In this document: positions 42,886 through 51,423 of the stretch, in pieces
How positions within the stretch are numbered: position 1 is the first letter of the stretch
Layout of the letters: every line of letters starts with the position of its first letter
Assembly: GCA_026702845.1 (NCBI GenBank)
Contig: JADCLS010000001.1
Span: forward strand, 248,001 to 312,000
Source of the DNA: Candidatus Heimdallarchaeota archaeon
Lineage (GTDB): Archaea > Asgardarchaeota > Heimdallarchaeia > Heimdallarchaeales > Kariarchaeaceae
Length of the DNA stretch: 64,000 nt
Direction of reading: 5' to 3'
Notes under the pieces: model-generated
Database searches by the model: none
Told to the model about the DNA's origin: nothing
What the model saw: only the letters and a program-made list of their open reading frames with translations
Position numbers and translations under genes: made by a program

Positions 42886-43245
42886 TCTTTTTCTTGTTAT
42901 AGACAATCCCACGTTTTTTACAAAATCGATAGCGTCAGGTTTAGATACTTTTACAGTTACTTGGTCCACCATTTCATATCCTAAACATAATTCTGATATT
43001 TTCTGAGCTAAAGTTTCAACGAGTAAGTGCGATGATTGTTCGACGTATTGCTTAATTTGAATTGAGAGTGCATGATAATTCACAGTATAGTGAATATCAT
43101 CAGTTTCAGCTGCTTTTCTTGAATCAAGATGTAAATGTATATCTATGAGTAATTTCTGTTTAACCAATCGTTCTTGCTCATATATTCCTAGAATGGCTGA
43201 AACCTCTAATTGGTTTATTTCAATTCTATCTTTAAAATCAGGCAT
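42883..43245 (-). CDS. folB: Dihydroneopterin aldolase-like protein FolB
   Basis: The 120-residue protein matches the tunnelling-fold aldolase family: the N-terminal DRIEINQLEVSAILGIYEQER with the conserved Gly-Ile-x-x-x-Glu, a NYHALSIQIKQYVEQSSHLLVETLA segment with the active-site Glu, and a VTVKVSKPDAI strand that carries the usual Lys-Pro. FolB makes 6-hydroxymethyl-dihydropterin (or epimerises dihydroneopterin) in folate synthesis. Its stop codon is formed by the final three nucleotides of tRNA-Glu in reverse. It is the last gene of the folE operon, overlapping the SDR gene by 8 nt. Identity is good, though archaeal homologues may have altered roles. Confidence 0.8.
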   Translation of the reverse strand: MPDFKDRIEINQLEVSAILGIYEQERLVKQKLLIDIHLHLDSRKAAETDDIHYTVNYHALSIQIKQYVEQSSHLLVETLAQKISELCLGYEMVDQVTVKVSKPDAIDFVKNVGLSITRKR

Positions 43246-43999
43246 TCAAATGTTCTCCTCCGTCTACATGTATGATACTACCTGTGATAAAATCATTTTC
43301 TATTAGGTAATGAATAGTATTTGTGATAGTTTTTCTATCTCCTGTTTGTTTCATTGGTACTTTTTCTATCATTTCATTCCATTTAGATAAATCATATTCC
43401 TCCGGTGGTAGGATAAGGCCTGGTATAATAGCATTTACTCTTATACTAGGGGCAAGATTCTTTGCTAGATATTGTGTCAGATAAAGTACTCCAGATTTGG
43501 ATAAACCATGAAGTAGGAAATTATCCCAATATTTTTCACTTGATAAATCAGAAAAATTAATAATTACTCCTTTTTCATTATTAATCATTCTTTTCATACC
43601 TTGAGAGAGAAAGAATATCGATTTTAGGTTTGTATTAATAATATTATCCCATAACTGAGGAGTAATTTCTTCTAATGACATTTTAATGAAGCTAGATGCA
43701 TTATTGATGAGTATATCTATTTTCCCAACATTTTCCATGACAAATCTCAATAATTCATCTAACTGATTTGAACTAGATAAATCAGCTTTAAATGACACTA
43801 CCTGGTTAGATGGGAAGTATTGCTCATAGATCTTTTCGATTTCTGCAATGGTTAACGCAGCTTCCTGTTGTGATTCATGATAATGAAGAATGATATTTGC
43901 TCCTTTTTCTGCTAAGTCTAGAGCTATAGCTCGGCCCAATCTTTTTGCTGCACCTGTGATTAAGACATTTTTATTTAATAAATCCATGAAATCACTCAA
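43238..43999 (-). CDS. SDR related to pteridine reductase/FolM, with an altered catalytic Tyr
   Basis: The 253-residue protein has the pteridine-reductase-style cofactor motif T-G-A-A-K-R-L-G (LITGAAKRLGRAIALD) and an H-Y-H-E-S segment after the second strand, as in FolM and PTR1. The Rossmann core (DILINNASSF) is intact. At the catalytic Tyr-x3-Lys position the protein reads H-G-L-S-K: the Tyr is replaced by His. This may reduce or change activity. It sits between folE and folB with 8-nt overlaps on both sides, so a role in reducing a dihydropterin intermediate is inferred. Confidence 0.8.
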   Translation of the reverse strand: MSDFMDLLNKNVLITGAAKRLGRAIALDLAEKGANIILHYHESQQEAALTIAEIEKIYEQYFPSNQVVSFKADLSSSNQLDELLRFVMENVGKIDILINNASSFIKMSLEEITPQLWDNIINTNLKSIFFLSQGMKRMINNEKGVIINFSDLSSEKYWDNFLLHGLSKSGVLYLTQYLAKNLAPSIRVNAIIPGLILPPEEYDLSKWNEMIEKVPMKQTGDRKTITNTIHYLIENDFITGSIIHVDGGEHLNA

Positions 44000-44600
44000 T
44001 AGTAATAAGTTTGAAGAATTCCTCTTTCCTATTGCTTTCTGTCTTAAACACTCCAGTGAATTTCATTGTTCTCATTCTAGAACCATGTTTTTTCACTCCT
44101 CGAATTGATGCACATGTATGTGTTCCAGTAACAATAATCGCAACTCCTTTTGGTTTTAATACTTCCTGCAGAGCAGTGACGATATCGGTTGTAAGTTTTT
44201 CCTGTACCTGTAACCTTTGAGAATACATATCTACAATTCGAGGAATTTTAGACAATCCGATGATATATTTATCTGGTATATATGCAATATAAGCATTTCC
44301 CATAAATGGGAGCATGTGATGCTCACAAAGAGAATTGTAAGGTATGGCCTCAACAACAACCATTTCCTGTTCTTCTTCAGAGATAGAGAAAAGTGCACCA
44401 TTGACGACTGTATTTAGATCTTTGAAATATCCTCGGAACAGCTCAGCAAACATTTTAGCAACCCGATGAGGTGTTTCAAGTAATCCCTCCCTCTTAGTAT
44501 CCTCACCGATCAATTCAAGTATTTCTTTAACACGGAGTTCTATTGCTTCCTTATTTTCCAATATAGGATTATCTTCTGATTTGATCGGTAGCTGTTCCAT
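43992..44600 (-). CDS. folE: GTP cyclohydrolase I FolE
   Basis: FolE converts GTP to 7,8-dihydroneopterin triphosphate and is the first enzyme of folate and tetrahydrobiopterin synthesis. The 202-residue protein shows the type IA zinc motif: Cys and His in SLCEHHMLPF and the distal Cys in THTCASIRGV, plus GLSKIPRIVDMYSQRLQVQE. Most archaea use the unrelated MptA (GCYH-IB), so a bacterial-type FolE here is notable. It is the first gene of an overlapping operon with an SDR and folB, 50 bp before the ClC gene on the same strand. Confidence 0.95.
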   Translation of the reverse strand: MEQLPIKSEDNPILENKEAIELRVKEILELIGEDTKREGLLETPHRVAKMFAELFRGYFKDLNTVVNGALFSISEEEQEMVVVEAIPYNSLCEHHMLPFMGNAYIAYIPDKYIIGLSKIPRIVDMYSQRLQVQEKLTTDIVTALQEVLKPKGVAIIVTGTHTCASIRGVKKHGSRMRTMKFTGVFKTESNRKEEFFKLITIE

Positions 44601-44649
44601 AGATAATTATCATCAAATTTCTTAATAAAAATTTATATGAAGGACAAAA

Positions 44650-46410
44650 TTACTCATGTGAAAAATATTTCTTGTTGAGTTCTCTAATTTTTTGATGACC
44701 TCTTAGCACATCTTTGATCGTTATGATACCTAGTACCTTATTCTGATCATCCACAACAGGTACTCGCTCAAGGTCTTTATTAATAAAAATATACATCACA
44801 TCTCTACCTGAGAGATTGATTTCTGCAGTAACAACCTCTCTAGTCATCGCCTCCTCCACAGTTGTTAGACCATTTTCAAGTGCCGTTGTCAGATCCCTAA
44901 TAGTAATTATTCCTTTTAGATGTTCATTTTCAAGAACTGGAAATGTTCTTTTATTGGTTTTAGATATATAATTTTTAAAATCTTGAAGTGAAGTCTCAGG
45001 AGTGGTATATTCAAGGAAATGTCTCCCTGTCATAATATCCTTCACATAAAATTCATCGAGTTGATCATATTCAGATAACTGTTGTAGAATCTTAGCTTCT
45101 CGAGAATGAATTTGGTTTTCATAGAGTGACTTATGCCCTGATGCCATATATGCTGCAATATTTGCCATAACTATAGGAATAATAAGTGATGGCAAACTAG
45201 TGATCTCCATTATTAAGAGTACACTCGCAATTGGAGTTTTAGTTGTTGCAGCATGGGATGCACTCATTCCAATAATAGTAAATGCTGTAATAACCTCGAT
45301 TTGAGTAATTCCTAATAAAATCGAATATATAATTCCAATCATCGCTCCAACAGCTAAACTCGGACCAAAAATTCCTCCTGGGAATCCAGATCCTATGATT
45401 ACGGATGTGCTAATGATTTGGATAAATATCGTGACTAACAATAAAAGGATTATAGATTTAGAGGCTTCAGAGATGAGCAATGGGATTGCACTAAAAGAAT
45501 CTAAACCATGGGTGAAATATAATTCAGGAAAGATCAGTGTACCTATAAAAATCAATATCAGAGCAATACTGACACTTATTATTATTCTCTGTATGAGTTC
45601 AAATCGATATATTACCGAATATTTATACCAGTAGTAGAAGCTGATAAAAAATTGCCCTACATATCCTATAATGATACCGAGTAGAAATGCTAGAAATGAG
45701 TTAAAAAAAGTAATCTCAAGATTTGCATCCCCAATCTCAAAAATATGTAAGTCTATAGGAAATAAATGTTCGTTAATGAAGAAAATTGTAGTTCTCAAGG
45801 TAACCGCAGCAATTACAGCAGCCAAGAAGCTACTCATGAGCATTGGTTCATCACTATCCTGTTTATATGGTACTTCAGACGCGAAAATAGCAGATCCCAT
45901 CGGTGCTTGGAAGAGTGCACCTGTTGCTGCTGCTGATCCTATAGTAATTGCATTGTGTTGATCCTCCTCCTTGATCCTAAAAATTTTTGCGATTTTGCAG
46001 GCCAAAGCCGAACCTATGACTAATGCTGGCCCTTCCTTTCCAATAGGTAATCCACTTCCGATGGCTATTCCTGAACTCACAAACTCCTTAGTTTCATTAA
46101 GAGGGACGATTTCTTGATGATGTTTTGTTGAGATTACGTAGTTAATCCCATTTTTTTCAGGAATTTCAAAACCAATTTTTAGGAGAATTACTATTATTAT
46201 TGTCGCTATCAACATGAGTAACAGTTGTGGTATGAATTCAAAAAGACCGTGTATCAAGAAAATAAAAATAAAAAATAATGACATCATGAGCCCTACAACC
46301 AATCCTATTACAATGGCTACAGGAAACCAAATTTTGAGGTGATTGATAAACTCCTCCTGTTCTGTAACAAATGGTTCCTTCAGCTTTCGAGCTAGAAACT
46401 TGATTGCCAT
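44650..46410 (-). CDS. ClC-family chloride channel/transporter with CBS pair
   Basis: The 586-residue protein carries the ClC anion-selectivity motifs GSGLPIGKEGP, with the gating Glu, and GSGFPGGIFGPSL. About 16-18 membrane helices occupy residues 25-430, and a tandem CBS domain (about 450-575) forms the cytosolic C-terminus (DIMTGRHFLEYTT and VEEAMTREVVTAE are the two CBS starts). Since the gating glutamate is present, it could be a channel or a proton-coupled antiporter. The proton-glutamate site is not identified. CBS domains often bind adenine nucleotides. It is 5 bp upstream of the adenosyltransferase gene's stop, on the same strand. Confidence 0.93.
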   Translation of the reverse strand: MAIKFLARKLKEPFVTEQEEFINHLKIWFPVAIVIGLVVGLMMSLFFIFIFLIHGLFEFIPQLLLMLIATIIIVILLKIGFEIPEKNGINYVISTKHHQEIVPLNETKEFVSSGIAIGSGLPIGKEGPALVIGSALACKIAKIFRIKEEDQHNAITIGSAAATGALFQAPMGSAIFASEVPYKQDSDEPMLMSSFLAAVIAAVTLRTTIFFINEHLFPIDLHIFEIGDANLEITFFNSFLAFLLGIIIGYVGQFFISFYYWYKYSVIYRFELIQRIIISVSIALILIFIGTLIFPELYFTHGLDSFSAIPLLISEASKSIILLLLVTIFIQIISTSVIIGSGFPGGIFGPSLAVGAMIGIIYSILLGITQIEVITAFTIIGMSASHAATTKTPIASVLLIMEITSLPSLIIPIVMANIAAYMASGHKSLYENQIHSREAKILQQLSEYDQLDEFYVKDIMTGRHFLEYTTPETSLQDFKNYISKTNKRTFPVLENEHLKGIITIRDLTTALENGLTTVEEAMTREVVTAEINLSGRDVMYIFINKDLERVPVVDDQNKVLGIITIKDVLRGHQKIRELNKKYFSHE

Positions 46411-46415
46411 TATTT

Positions 46416-46952
46416 CTACCTCTCAGTTCTCTGTTTCCAAATTATTTCTTCCTTACCCTCCGCAAAATTGGCCAACCTACTCCATGAAAATAAAAGATCA
46501 CTCAATCTGTTTAGGAAGGCCAAGGTGTTGGTATTAATTGTCATTATTTGTTTCGCGCTTACCAACCTTCGTTCTGCTCTTCTGCAGATGGTACGAGCCA
46601 GATGTAAATGTGCAGCACCCAAACTTCCTCCAGGAATTATAAAATTCTTTAATTCCGGTATTTTGGCTTCAGATTCATCTATGTAATTTTCTAACAATGT
46701 TACATCATCTTCAACTATATGGGGGGTGTACTCCTGGTATGCTAGTTCAGTACCTATATCAAAGAGGAAAAGTTGAATATTCAATATTTTCAAACCTATT
46801 TCTTCATCACAATACAATGCAGCAACACCTAAAGCAGAATTAAGTTCATCAATGGTACCATAGGCTTCTATTCTCAAATCATCTTTGTTTACTCTGTCTT
46901 TCCCTAGAATTCCAGTTGTTCCAGAATCACCGGTTTTTGTATAAAGTTTCAT
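46416..46952 (-). CDS. Cob(I)alamin adenosyltransferase, PduO type
   Basis: The enzyme moves the adenosyl group of ATP to cob(I)alamin to form coenzyme B12. From the ATG at 46952 it has 178 residues, the family size; the 49 extra codons upstream are basic and not conserved-looking. The ATP-binding N-terminus KLYTKTGDSGTTGI and AYGTIDELNSALG, and the RTICRRAERRLVS helix with conserved Arg residues, are clear. It is the ATP:corrinoid family typical of PduO and human MMAB. It lies directly before the ClC channel gene on the same strand. A use for coenzyme B12 is not shown in the window. Confidence 0.92.
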   Translation of the reverse strand: MKLYTKTGDSGTTGILGKDRVNKDDLRIEAYGTIDELNSALGVAALYCDEEIGLKILNIQLFLFDIGTELAYQEYTPHIVEDDVTLLENYIDESEAKIPELKNFIIPGGSLGAAHLHLARTICRRAERRLVSAKQIMTINTNTLAFLNRLSDLLFSWSRLANFAEGKEEIIWKQRTER

Positions 46953-47179
46953 TTTCCTCACCTTTGCAAAGAACTTTTTGTATATTATGCTTTCAATGAG
47001 GATAGGAACAAAAGTTAGTTTTTCATTTTTGAATCTTAACATTATCTTCCTAAGTAAATCGTATCGATTTGATATAATATCAATTTTGCGAGTAAACATA
47101 TTAATATCATTGCTTGTTGTTTCATTTCAAGTTGAGTCATGATTTAGAAATTTCGAATCCTGAAATATTTGGAGACGAA

Positions 47180-47557
47180 ATGGATGAAGATTTTAAAAAT
47201 CAATTACTTGATACCTTCTTAATTGAATTCGAGGAATTAATGGATATATATAAAGGAGGTATCATGAAATTGCGCAGTCTACGTGGTGATAAGTTGCAAG
47301 CATTACAGGATATTTTTCGTGTGTATCACACTTTGAAGGGAGATGCTGCATATTTTGAAGAGTTTGCTGAATTTGTTAAATTTTCATCTACTTTTTGTGA
47401 GAGATTACGTAATCCCAGCCTTGAGTTACTAAAAGATATTGACCTTATGTCTGATATCAGTTTGAATTATTCTCGTCTATCTAGTGCATTTATGGCTTTG
47501 AATAATGGAAAATCATTACAGGCATTTAGATTCAAATTATTCTTAAGAAATTTCTAG
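47180..47557 (+). CDS. Stand-alone HPt phosphotransfer protein
   Basis: The 125-residue protein from the ATG at 47180 is one HPt-like four-helix domain. The phospho-accepting His lies in VYHTLKGDAAYF, with the conserved x-H-x-L-K-G pattern of CheA-P1 and HPt modules. The preceding helix (QLLDTFLIEFEELMDIY) is the one that begins the bundle. The longer frame to 47114 would add 22 residues without recognised features. HPt proteins relay phosphate between hybrid kinases and response regulators; a hybrid kinase is encoded at 57879 in the same window but is not linked. It ends in a stop-sharing CTAG overlap with the next gene. Confidence 0.75.
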   Translation: MDEDFKNQLLDTFLIEFEELMDIYKGGIMKLRSLRGDKLQALQDIFRVYHTLKGDAAYFEEFAEFVKFSSTFCERLRNPSLELLKDIDLMSDISLNYSRLSSAFMALNNGKSLQAFRFKLFLRNF

Positions 47558-47841
47558 GTTCGTAATTTCTTATCTAATTCAAGAAGTGCTTTTGCTCGTA
47601 TTCCCAGCTCCTTGAAGAGATCATCTCGAAATTTGTAGATCTCACAATCTCTTTCTGTAATACATTTATCCGGTGCTAGTTCATGAGCTCTTGAACAAAT
47701 TAATTGATCAATATGTGGACAATGTTTCAATTGGATGTTATCCGGTGATACAACAGGCAAATTGTAAAATAATTCTAGATCATTGCTCTTGAAATGAAGT
47801 TGTTTATAGTATCCTTCAATTGAATCTAGTTCCTTACTCAT
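47554..47841 (-). CDS. Small Cys-rich protein of unknown function
   Basis: This 95-residue protein is mostly helical with four cysteines arranged as C-x8-C-x11-C-x5-C (HCPHIDQLICSR, then DKCITERDCEIY), which could bind zinc or an Fe-S cluster. No family is recognised. It shares a 4-nt bidirectional stop overlap with the convergent HPt gene. The peroxiredoxin and zinc-ribbon genes are upstream on the same strand. Confidence 0.55.
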   Translation of the reverse strand: MSKELDSIEGYYKQLHFKSNDLELFYNLPVVSPDNIQLKHCPHIDQLICSRAHELAPDKCITERDCEIYKFRDDLFKELGIRAKALLELDKKLRT

Positions 47842-47892
47842 AACATAGTACCTGTATTATTAAATTAAAATTTTATCATATCTCTCCATTTA

Positions 47893-48012
47893 TTATCGAT
47901 TCTCTTTCATTCTAGTAATTTTACATTCCTTGCAATAATATTTGGTTTTTTTATGATAACCACCCTTACGTTTGAAGTCCTTCATTTTTGTTTTACATAT
48001 AGGGCAATACAT
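47893..48012 (-). CDS. 39-residue zinc-ribbon microprotein
   Basis: This gene was found by reading the minus strand. An ATG at 48012 opens a 39-residue frame ending at TAA 47893-47895. It contains two CxxC knuckles, YCPICKTK and YYCKECK, 22 residues apart, in an otherwise very lysine-rich sequence (KDFKRKGGYHKK). The design is a zinc ribbon with a basic face, as in small nucleic-acid-binding archaeal ribbons. It starts 3 nt after the peroxiredoxin stop, so it is probably coupled to it. The spacing and lack of a stop codon make a chance frame unlikely. Confidence 0.7.
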   Translation of the reverse strand: MYCPICKTKMKDFKRKGGYHKKTKYYCKECKITRMKENR

Positions 48013-48015
48013 GTT

Positions 48016-48480
48016 CTACAGGCCAAGTTCATCTAATGCTTCTATGATTTCCTCTCCATGTATCTTAGTTTGCACTTTCTTAAATATCTTTCTTATCTTC
48101 TGATTTTCATCTACAATCCAAGTATACCTAAAAGTACCCATGGAAGTTTTACCATACATTTTCTTTTCTCCATACGCACCTAGCTTTTCTAGGAGTGCAT
48201 TCTCCTCATCACATAACAAAGAATACTGGAGATCATGTTTTAAAGCAAATTTCTTGTTTTTAGAAACTGGATCATTTGATATTCCAAATGGAATAACCCC
48301 ACGATCTTTGAGAAGGCTGAAATGATCTCTTACACTACATACTTCATTAGTACAACCGGGTGTTAATGCTCGAGGATAGCTGAATAACACAAATTTTTTC
48401 CCTTTAAGGTCTTTTAAGCTAATTTGTTTTTCATCTTGATCAAGCAAACTGAAATCTGGAAAAGTATCTCCTACGTTCAT
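48016..48480 (-). CDS. Peroxiredoxin, Bcp/PrxQ type
   Basis: The 154-residue thiol peroxidase has the peroxidatic Cys in TPGCTNEVC, followed five residues later by the resolving Cys, the arrangement of atypical 2-Cys PrxQ/Bcp enzymes. The preceding FVLFSYPRALTPG and the C-terminal GTFRYTWIVDE strand fit the thioredoxin fold. It removes hydroperoxides with thioredoxin-type donors. It leads an operon with the zinc-ribbon microprotein and is close to ctaB, which fits an oxygen-exposed lifestyle. Confidence 0.92.
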   Translation of the reverse strand: MNVGDTFPDFSLLDQDEKQISLKDLKGKKFVLFSYPRALTPGCTNEVCSVRDHFSLLKDRGVIPFGISNDPVSKNKKFALKHDLQYSLLCDEENALLEKLGAYGEKKMYGKTSMGTFRYTWIVDENQKIRKIFKKVQTKIHGEEIIEALDELGL

Positions 48481-48529
48481 AATTTATATATTCCATTCAT
48501 ATTTATTAATTCTCGCACAATTGAGATAA

Positions 48530-49453
48530 TCACCAATTAACAGCATTATTTAGCTCTGGTGTGATAACTACTGCAATAAAAAGCCATAAGAATGTCATTG
48601 CCATGAACATAGATGCAAATTTAAACAAAACAAATGTACCTCGGTGGCTTGGATTCTTGAAATTTTTTGCAGATAGGAAGATAATGACCAACCCCATCAC
48701 AATCAACGGTAGCTGTGCAATTACATGGATTTCAAGTAAATAACCTGTTAATACTATTACTAAACCATCGATAAATGCTGCTATTGTGATTACTGTACGA
48801 GTTTCATCAACACCTGATGCAACAGGCCACATTGGTACACCTGCATTTCGATACCCATCAAGATTGATAGGCAACGTAGCTAGGGTAAGAATATGCAACG
48901 GAATCCAAATAAGGATGAATACTAGGAATAGAACCCCAATAAGATCAATTTGATTTATTATGGCAGTTCTACCTGCCAAAGCAGGCATACCCCCTGATAT
49001 TCCTCCAAAAATGATTGACCATTTAGTTTTTCTCTTTAACCAGAGCGAATAGATAACAACATCAATAACTAATCCAGACATAATAATTATGGATGTGAGA
49101 GGATTGATAAATAAGGCAAGTACTATTCCTCCGAATGAAAAGATATATCCATGGAGTAGAACAGATTTGGGATTCACTCTACCGCTTGGTAATGCTCTAT
49201 CTTTTGTTCGTTCCATCTTTGCATCGATATCTCGATCAATATACATATTCAACAGTGTAGATCCTGATACTGAGAAAAATAGGCTTACAACAAGTAGGGT
49301 TGCTACCCCAAAAGAAAGTAATCCCATTGGATAACCTGAAATAAGATATGCGAAAAGAGAGGTGAAAATAAGTAGAAATGTCTGTTTTCCTTTAACTAAT
49401 TCACCAAAACTTTCCCAAAAGGCCCATGGAAGAAAAGATTGTGAGTGTTCCAT
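48530..49453 (-). CDS. ctaB: Heme o synthase (protoheme IX farnesyltransferase) CtaB
   Basis: The 307-residue UbiA-family membrane enzyme attaches an isoprenoid tail to heme b for cytochrome oxidases. The first Asp-rich motif is NMYIDRDIDAKMERTKDRALPSG, shown here as NMYIDRDIDAKM with RTKDRALPSG, typical of CtaB rather than other UbiA proteins. The second motif region is YSLWLKRKTKWSIIFGG with GGMPALAGR. About eight or nine helices are visible. Its presence predicts a heme-copper terminal oxidase elsewhere in the genome. It lies upstream of the peroxiredoxin gene on the same strand, 49 bp away. Confidence 0.92.
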   Translation of the reverse strand: MEHSQSFLPWAFWESFGELVKGKQTFLLIFTSLFAYLISGYPMGLLSFGVATLLVVSLFFSVSGSTLLNMYIDRDIDAKMERTKDRALPSGRVNPKSVLLHGYIFSFGGIVLALFINPLTSIIIMSGLVIDVVIYSLWLKRKTKWSIIFGGISGGMPALAGRTAIINQIDLIGVLFLVFILIWIPLHILTLATLPINLDGYRNAGVPMWPVASGVDETRTVITIAAFIDGLVIVLTGYLLEIHVIAQLPLIVMGLVIIFLSAKNFKNPSHRGTFVLFKFASMFMAMTFLWLFIAVVITPELNNAVNW

Positions 49454-49760
49454 CGTGCTTTTCCTTTATTCATTAATTCAATTGTCAAATATAAGCCAAT
49501 ATATAGTCACTTAATATTTGATTAAGGGAAAAAAGGATTTAATTCAAAAGTTTAGCTTATTATTAAATAGCAAGTTCAATTTGTGCACTAATATGAATAA
49601 AATTTGGCTCAGACATTTGCGTGCCACATATTCTTCATCGAGATTGATTAGATCCTCTGGGTGGTGCTGATTTCTTCATTGCCTATTCTAATGAGAAAAT
49701 AAGTAGATATAATAATACTGAATATATTATTTTAAGAGAGCAACTTTTTTTTTGTTATTC
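49454..49760. promoter_or_regulatory. Divergent intergenic region between ctaB and the GlcD-like gene
   Basis: This 307-bp AT-rich gap has no convincing gene. A 25-codon frame at 49592-49669 (beginning MNKIWLRH) exists, but no second signal supports it. TATA-like AATAATACTGAATATATTAT sequence near 49712-49731 could serve the downstream gene. No strong inverted repeat longer than 7 bp was seen. Confidence 0.3.
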
Positions 49761-51326
49761 ATGGCAAAAAACGTGGAATCATTTCCAATCAATGGTTTTG
49801 AACAATATCTAGTCGATGAGGCTGCATTGATAAAGGGAACTGCAGATAAGATTTTCTTTCCACGAACACCACATCAAGTTGCTGAGATTATTATTGATGC
49901 AAATATTAATAAAATACCTGTAAGTATTTCTGGAGGAGGTACTGGTTTATCTGGAGGTAGAGTCCCTCTTGGGGGTTGGATTATTGCCACAGATAAGATG
50001 GTATCAGTTGAAAAAGCCACTGGATGGCGTGATCCAGTTTCAGGGATTGAATATGGATTAGAATTAATCGAAGTAGATGATTCAACAGCACTCCTCCGGG
50101 TACCTGTTGCTATGCCTCTACAATCAATTCAAGACTTTTGTAAAGAAACGGGTTGGTATTATCCACCAGATCCAACTGAGCGCACTTCATTCATAGGGGG
50201 AAATGTAGCTACAAATGCTTCAGGTGCCCGTACTTTCAAGTATGGTCCAACGAAGGAGTGGGTATATTCTATAAAAGTAGTCGATCCAAGAGGAAGACTA
50301 TTAGAAATTTCTATGAACGATCCAATACAGAGAATTAATGAATTATTTGATGAAGACGTATCAATTCCAAAATTAACTTTACCCAACACTAGTAAACATG
50401 TCGCTGGACCTGTAATTGGAGATAACTTGATAGATGTATTCATAGGATCTGGAGGGATGTTTGGAGTTATTATTGAGGTCACCCTCAAGCTCATCAGACC
50501 CAAAGATATTCTGAATATGTTTGTTTTTTGTCCTTCTATATCGAGTGCATTGGAACTAGTGAAGATTTGTAGGCATCAGTTAGATTCATCCTCATATCCC
50601 GTCGCCTTATCAGTGGAGTATGTGGATGCTCGTTGCATAAATATTATGAAAACGAAAAAATCATCATTACCTGATTCAGATGCTCTTATTATACTTGAAC
50701 AGGAATATAGTGGTGAAAATGAACTGGATAAATGTCTTGAATTTTATCTTGATTCATTTGAAAAACTAGGAATAGAAGACACAATGGTGGCTCAAACATT
50801 CTCAGAGATTGAGAGCCATAAGGAGTTGCGTCATATCATCCCTGAAACAGTAAACACACTTGTTAAGGGTAAAGGACAAGCAAAACTAGGTACAGATTTC
50901 GCAGTACCACATGAACGATATGGAGATTTATTGAACAGATGCATGACAAAAGGCGAAGAATTTGAACGATTATTTCCTTCTGAAACAATTGGATACGCTA
51001 TCTGGTCTCATGCGGGAGATAGTCACATTCACCTCAATTTTCTTCCTCAAACTACTGAAGAGACTCAAAAAGCCAAAGAATTCATGCTGGAGTTAATGAA
51101 ATTAGTTGTTTCTTGGGATGGAACTATAGCTGCTGAACATGGTTTAGGTAAAAAAATATTTAATAATAAACCTGCACTATTTTATCAATTTGGAGATGAT
51201 GGCATATATCAGATCCACAAGTTGAAAAAACAACTTGATCCCAATAATATTCTTAATCAAGGGAATCTTGTACCAATAGCCTATTTTGATAAGACGATAG
51301 AAGCAAATGGAGGTATGTCTTCTTAA
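49761..51326 (+). CDS. GlcD/D-lactate dehydrogenase-like FAD oxidase
   Basis: Flavoprotein of 521 residues starting at the ATG 49761; the TTG three codons upstream is not needed. The PCMH-type FAD-binding domain shows SISGGGTGLSGGRVPLGG and GGNVATNASGARTFKYG; the C-terminal domain has HAGDSHIHLNFLP and AAEHGLGKK, typical of GlcD/LdhD. The enzymes oxidise 2-hydroxy acids such as glycolate or D-lactate and pass electrons to quinone or Fe-S partners. No GlcF-like Fe-S gene follows, so it may act alone or with a distant partner. Identity of the family is sure; substrate is open. Confidence 0.88.
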   Translation: MAKNVESFPINGFEQYLVDEAALIKGTADKIFFPRTPHQVAEIIIDANINKIPVSISGGGTGLSGGRVPLGGWIIATDKMVSVEKATGWRDPVSGIEYGLELIEVDDSTALLRVPVAMPLQSIQDFCKETGWYYPPDPTERTSFIGGNVATNASGARTFKYGPTKEWVYSIKVVDPRGRLLEISMNDPIQRINELFDEDVSIPKLTLPNTSKHVAGPVIGDNLIDVFIGSGGMFGVIIEVTLKLIRPKDILNMFVFCPSISSALELVKICRHQLDSSSYPVALSVEYVDARCINIMKTKKSSLPDSDALIILEQEYSGENELDKCLEFYLDSFEKLGIEDTMVAQTFSEIESHKELRHIIPETVNTLVKGKGQAKLGTDFAVPHERYGDLLNRCMTKGEEFERLFPSETIGYAIWSHAGDSHIHLNFLPQTTEETQKAKEFMLELMKLVVSWDGTIAAEHGLGKKIFNNKPALFYQFGDDGIYQIHKLKKQLDPNNILNQGNLVPIAYFDKTIEANGGMSS

Positions 51327-51423
51327 TTTTCAATATTATTTTCTGATCATAAATTTCATCTAGTTCATTCAGAGATCTAGATAGTATGAATAATTTTACA
51401 TAAATCCAGAGTATTAACTAAAT

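Noticed and set aside
46953..47099. 49-codon N-terminal extension of the cobalamin adenosyltransferase
   Set aside because: The extension is basic and lacks family similarity; the ATG at 46952 directly precedes the ATP-binding motif.
47264..47557. Strong Shine-Dalgarno-like AAAGGAGGT before an internal ATG of the HPt gene
   Set aside because: Starting there would remove the first helix of the four-helix bundle; the motif simply encodes Lys-Gly-Gly within the domain.
49592..49669. 25-codon frame (MNKIWLRH...) upstream of the GlcD-like gene
   Set aside because: It is too short, has no promoter-spacing or conservation evidence, and no motif.
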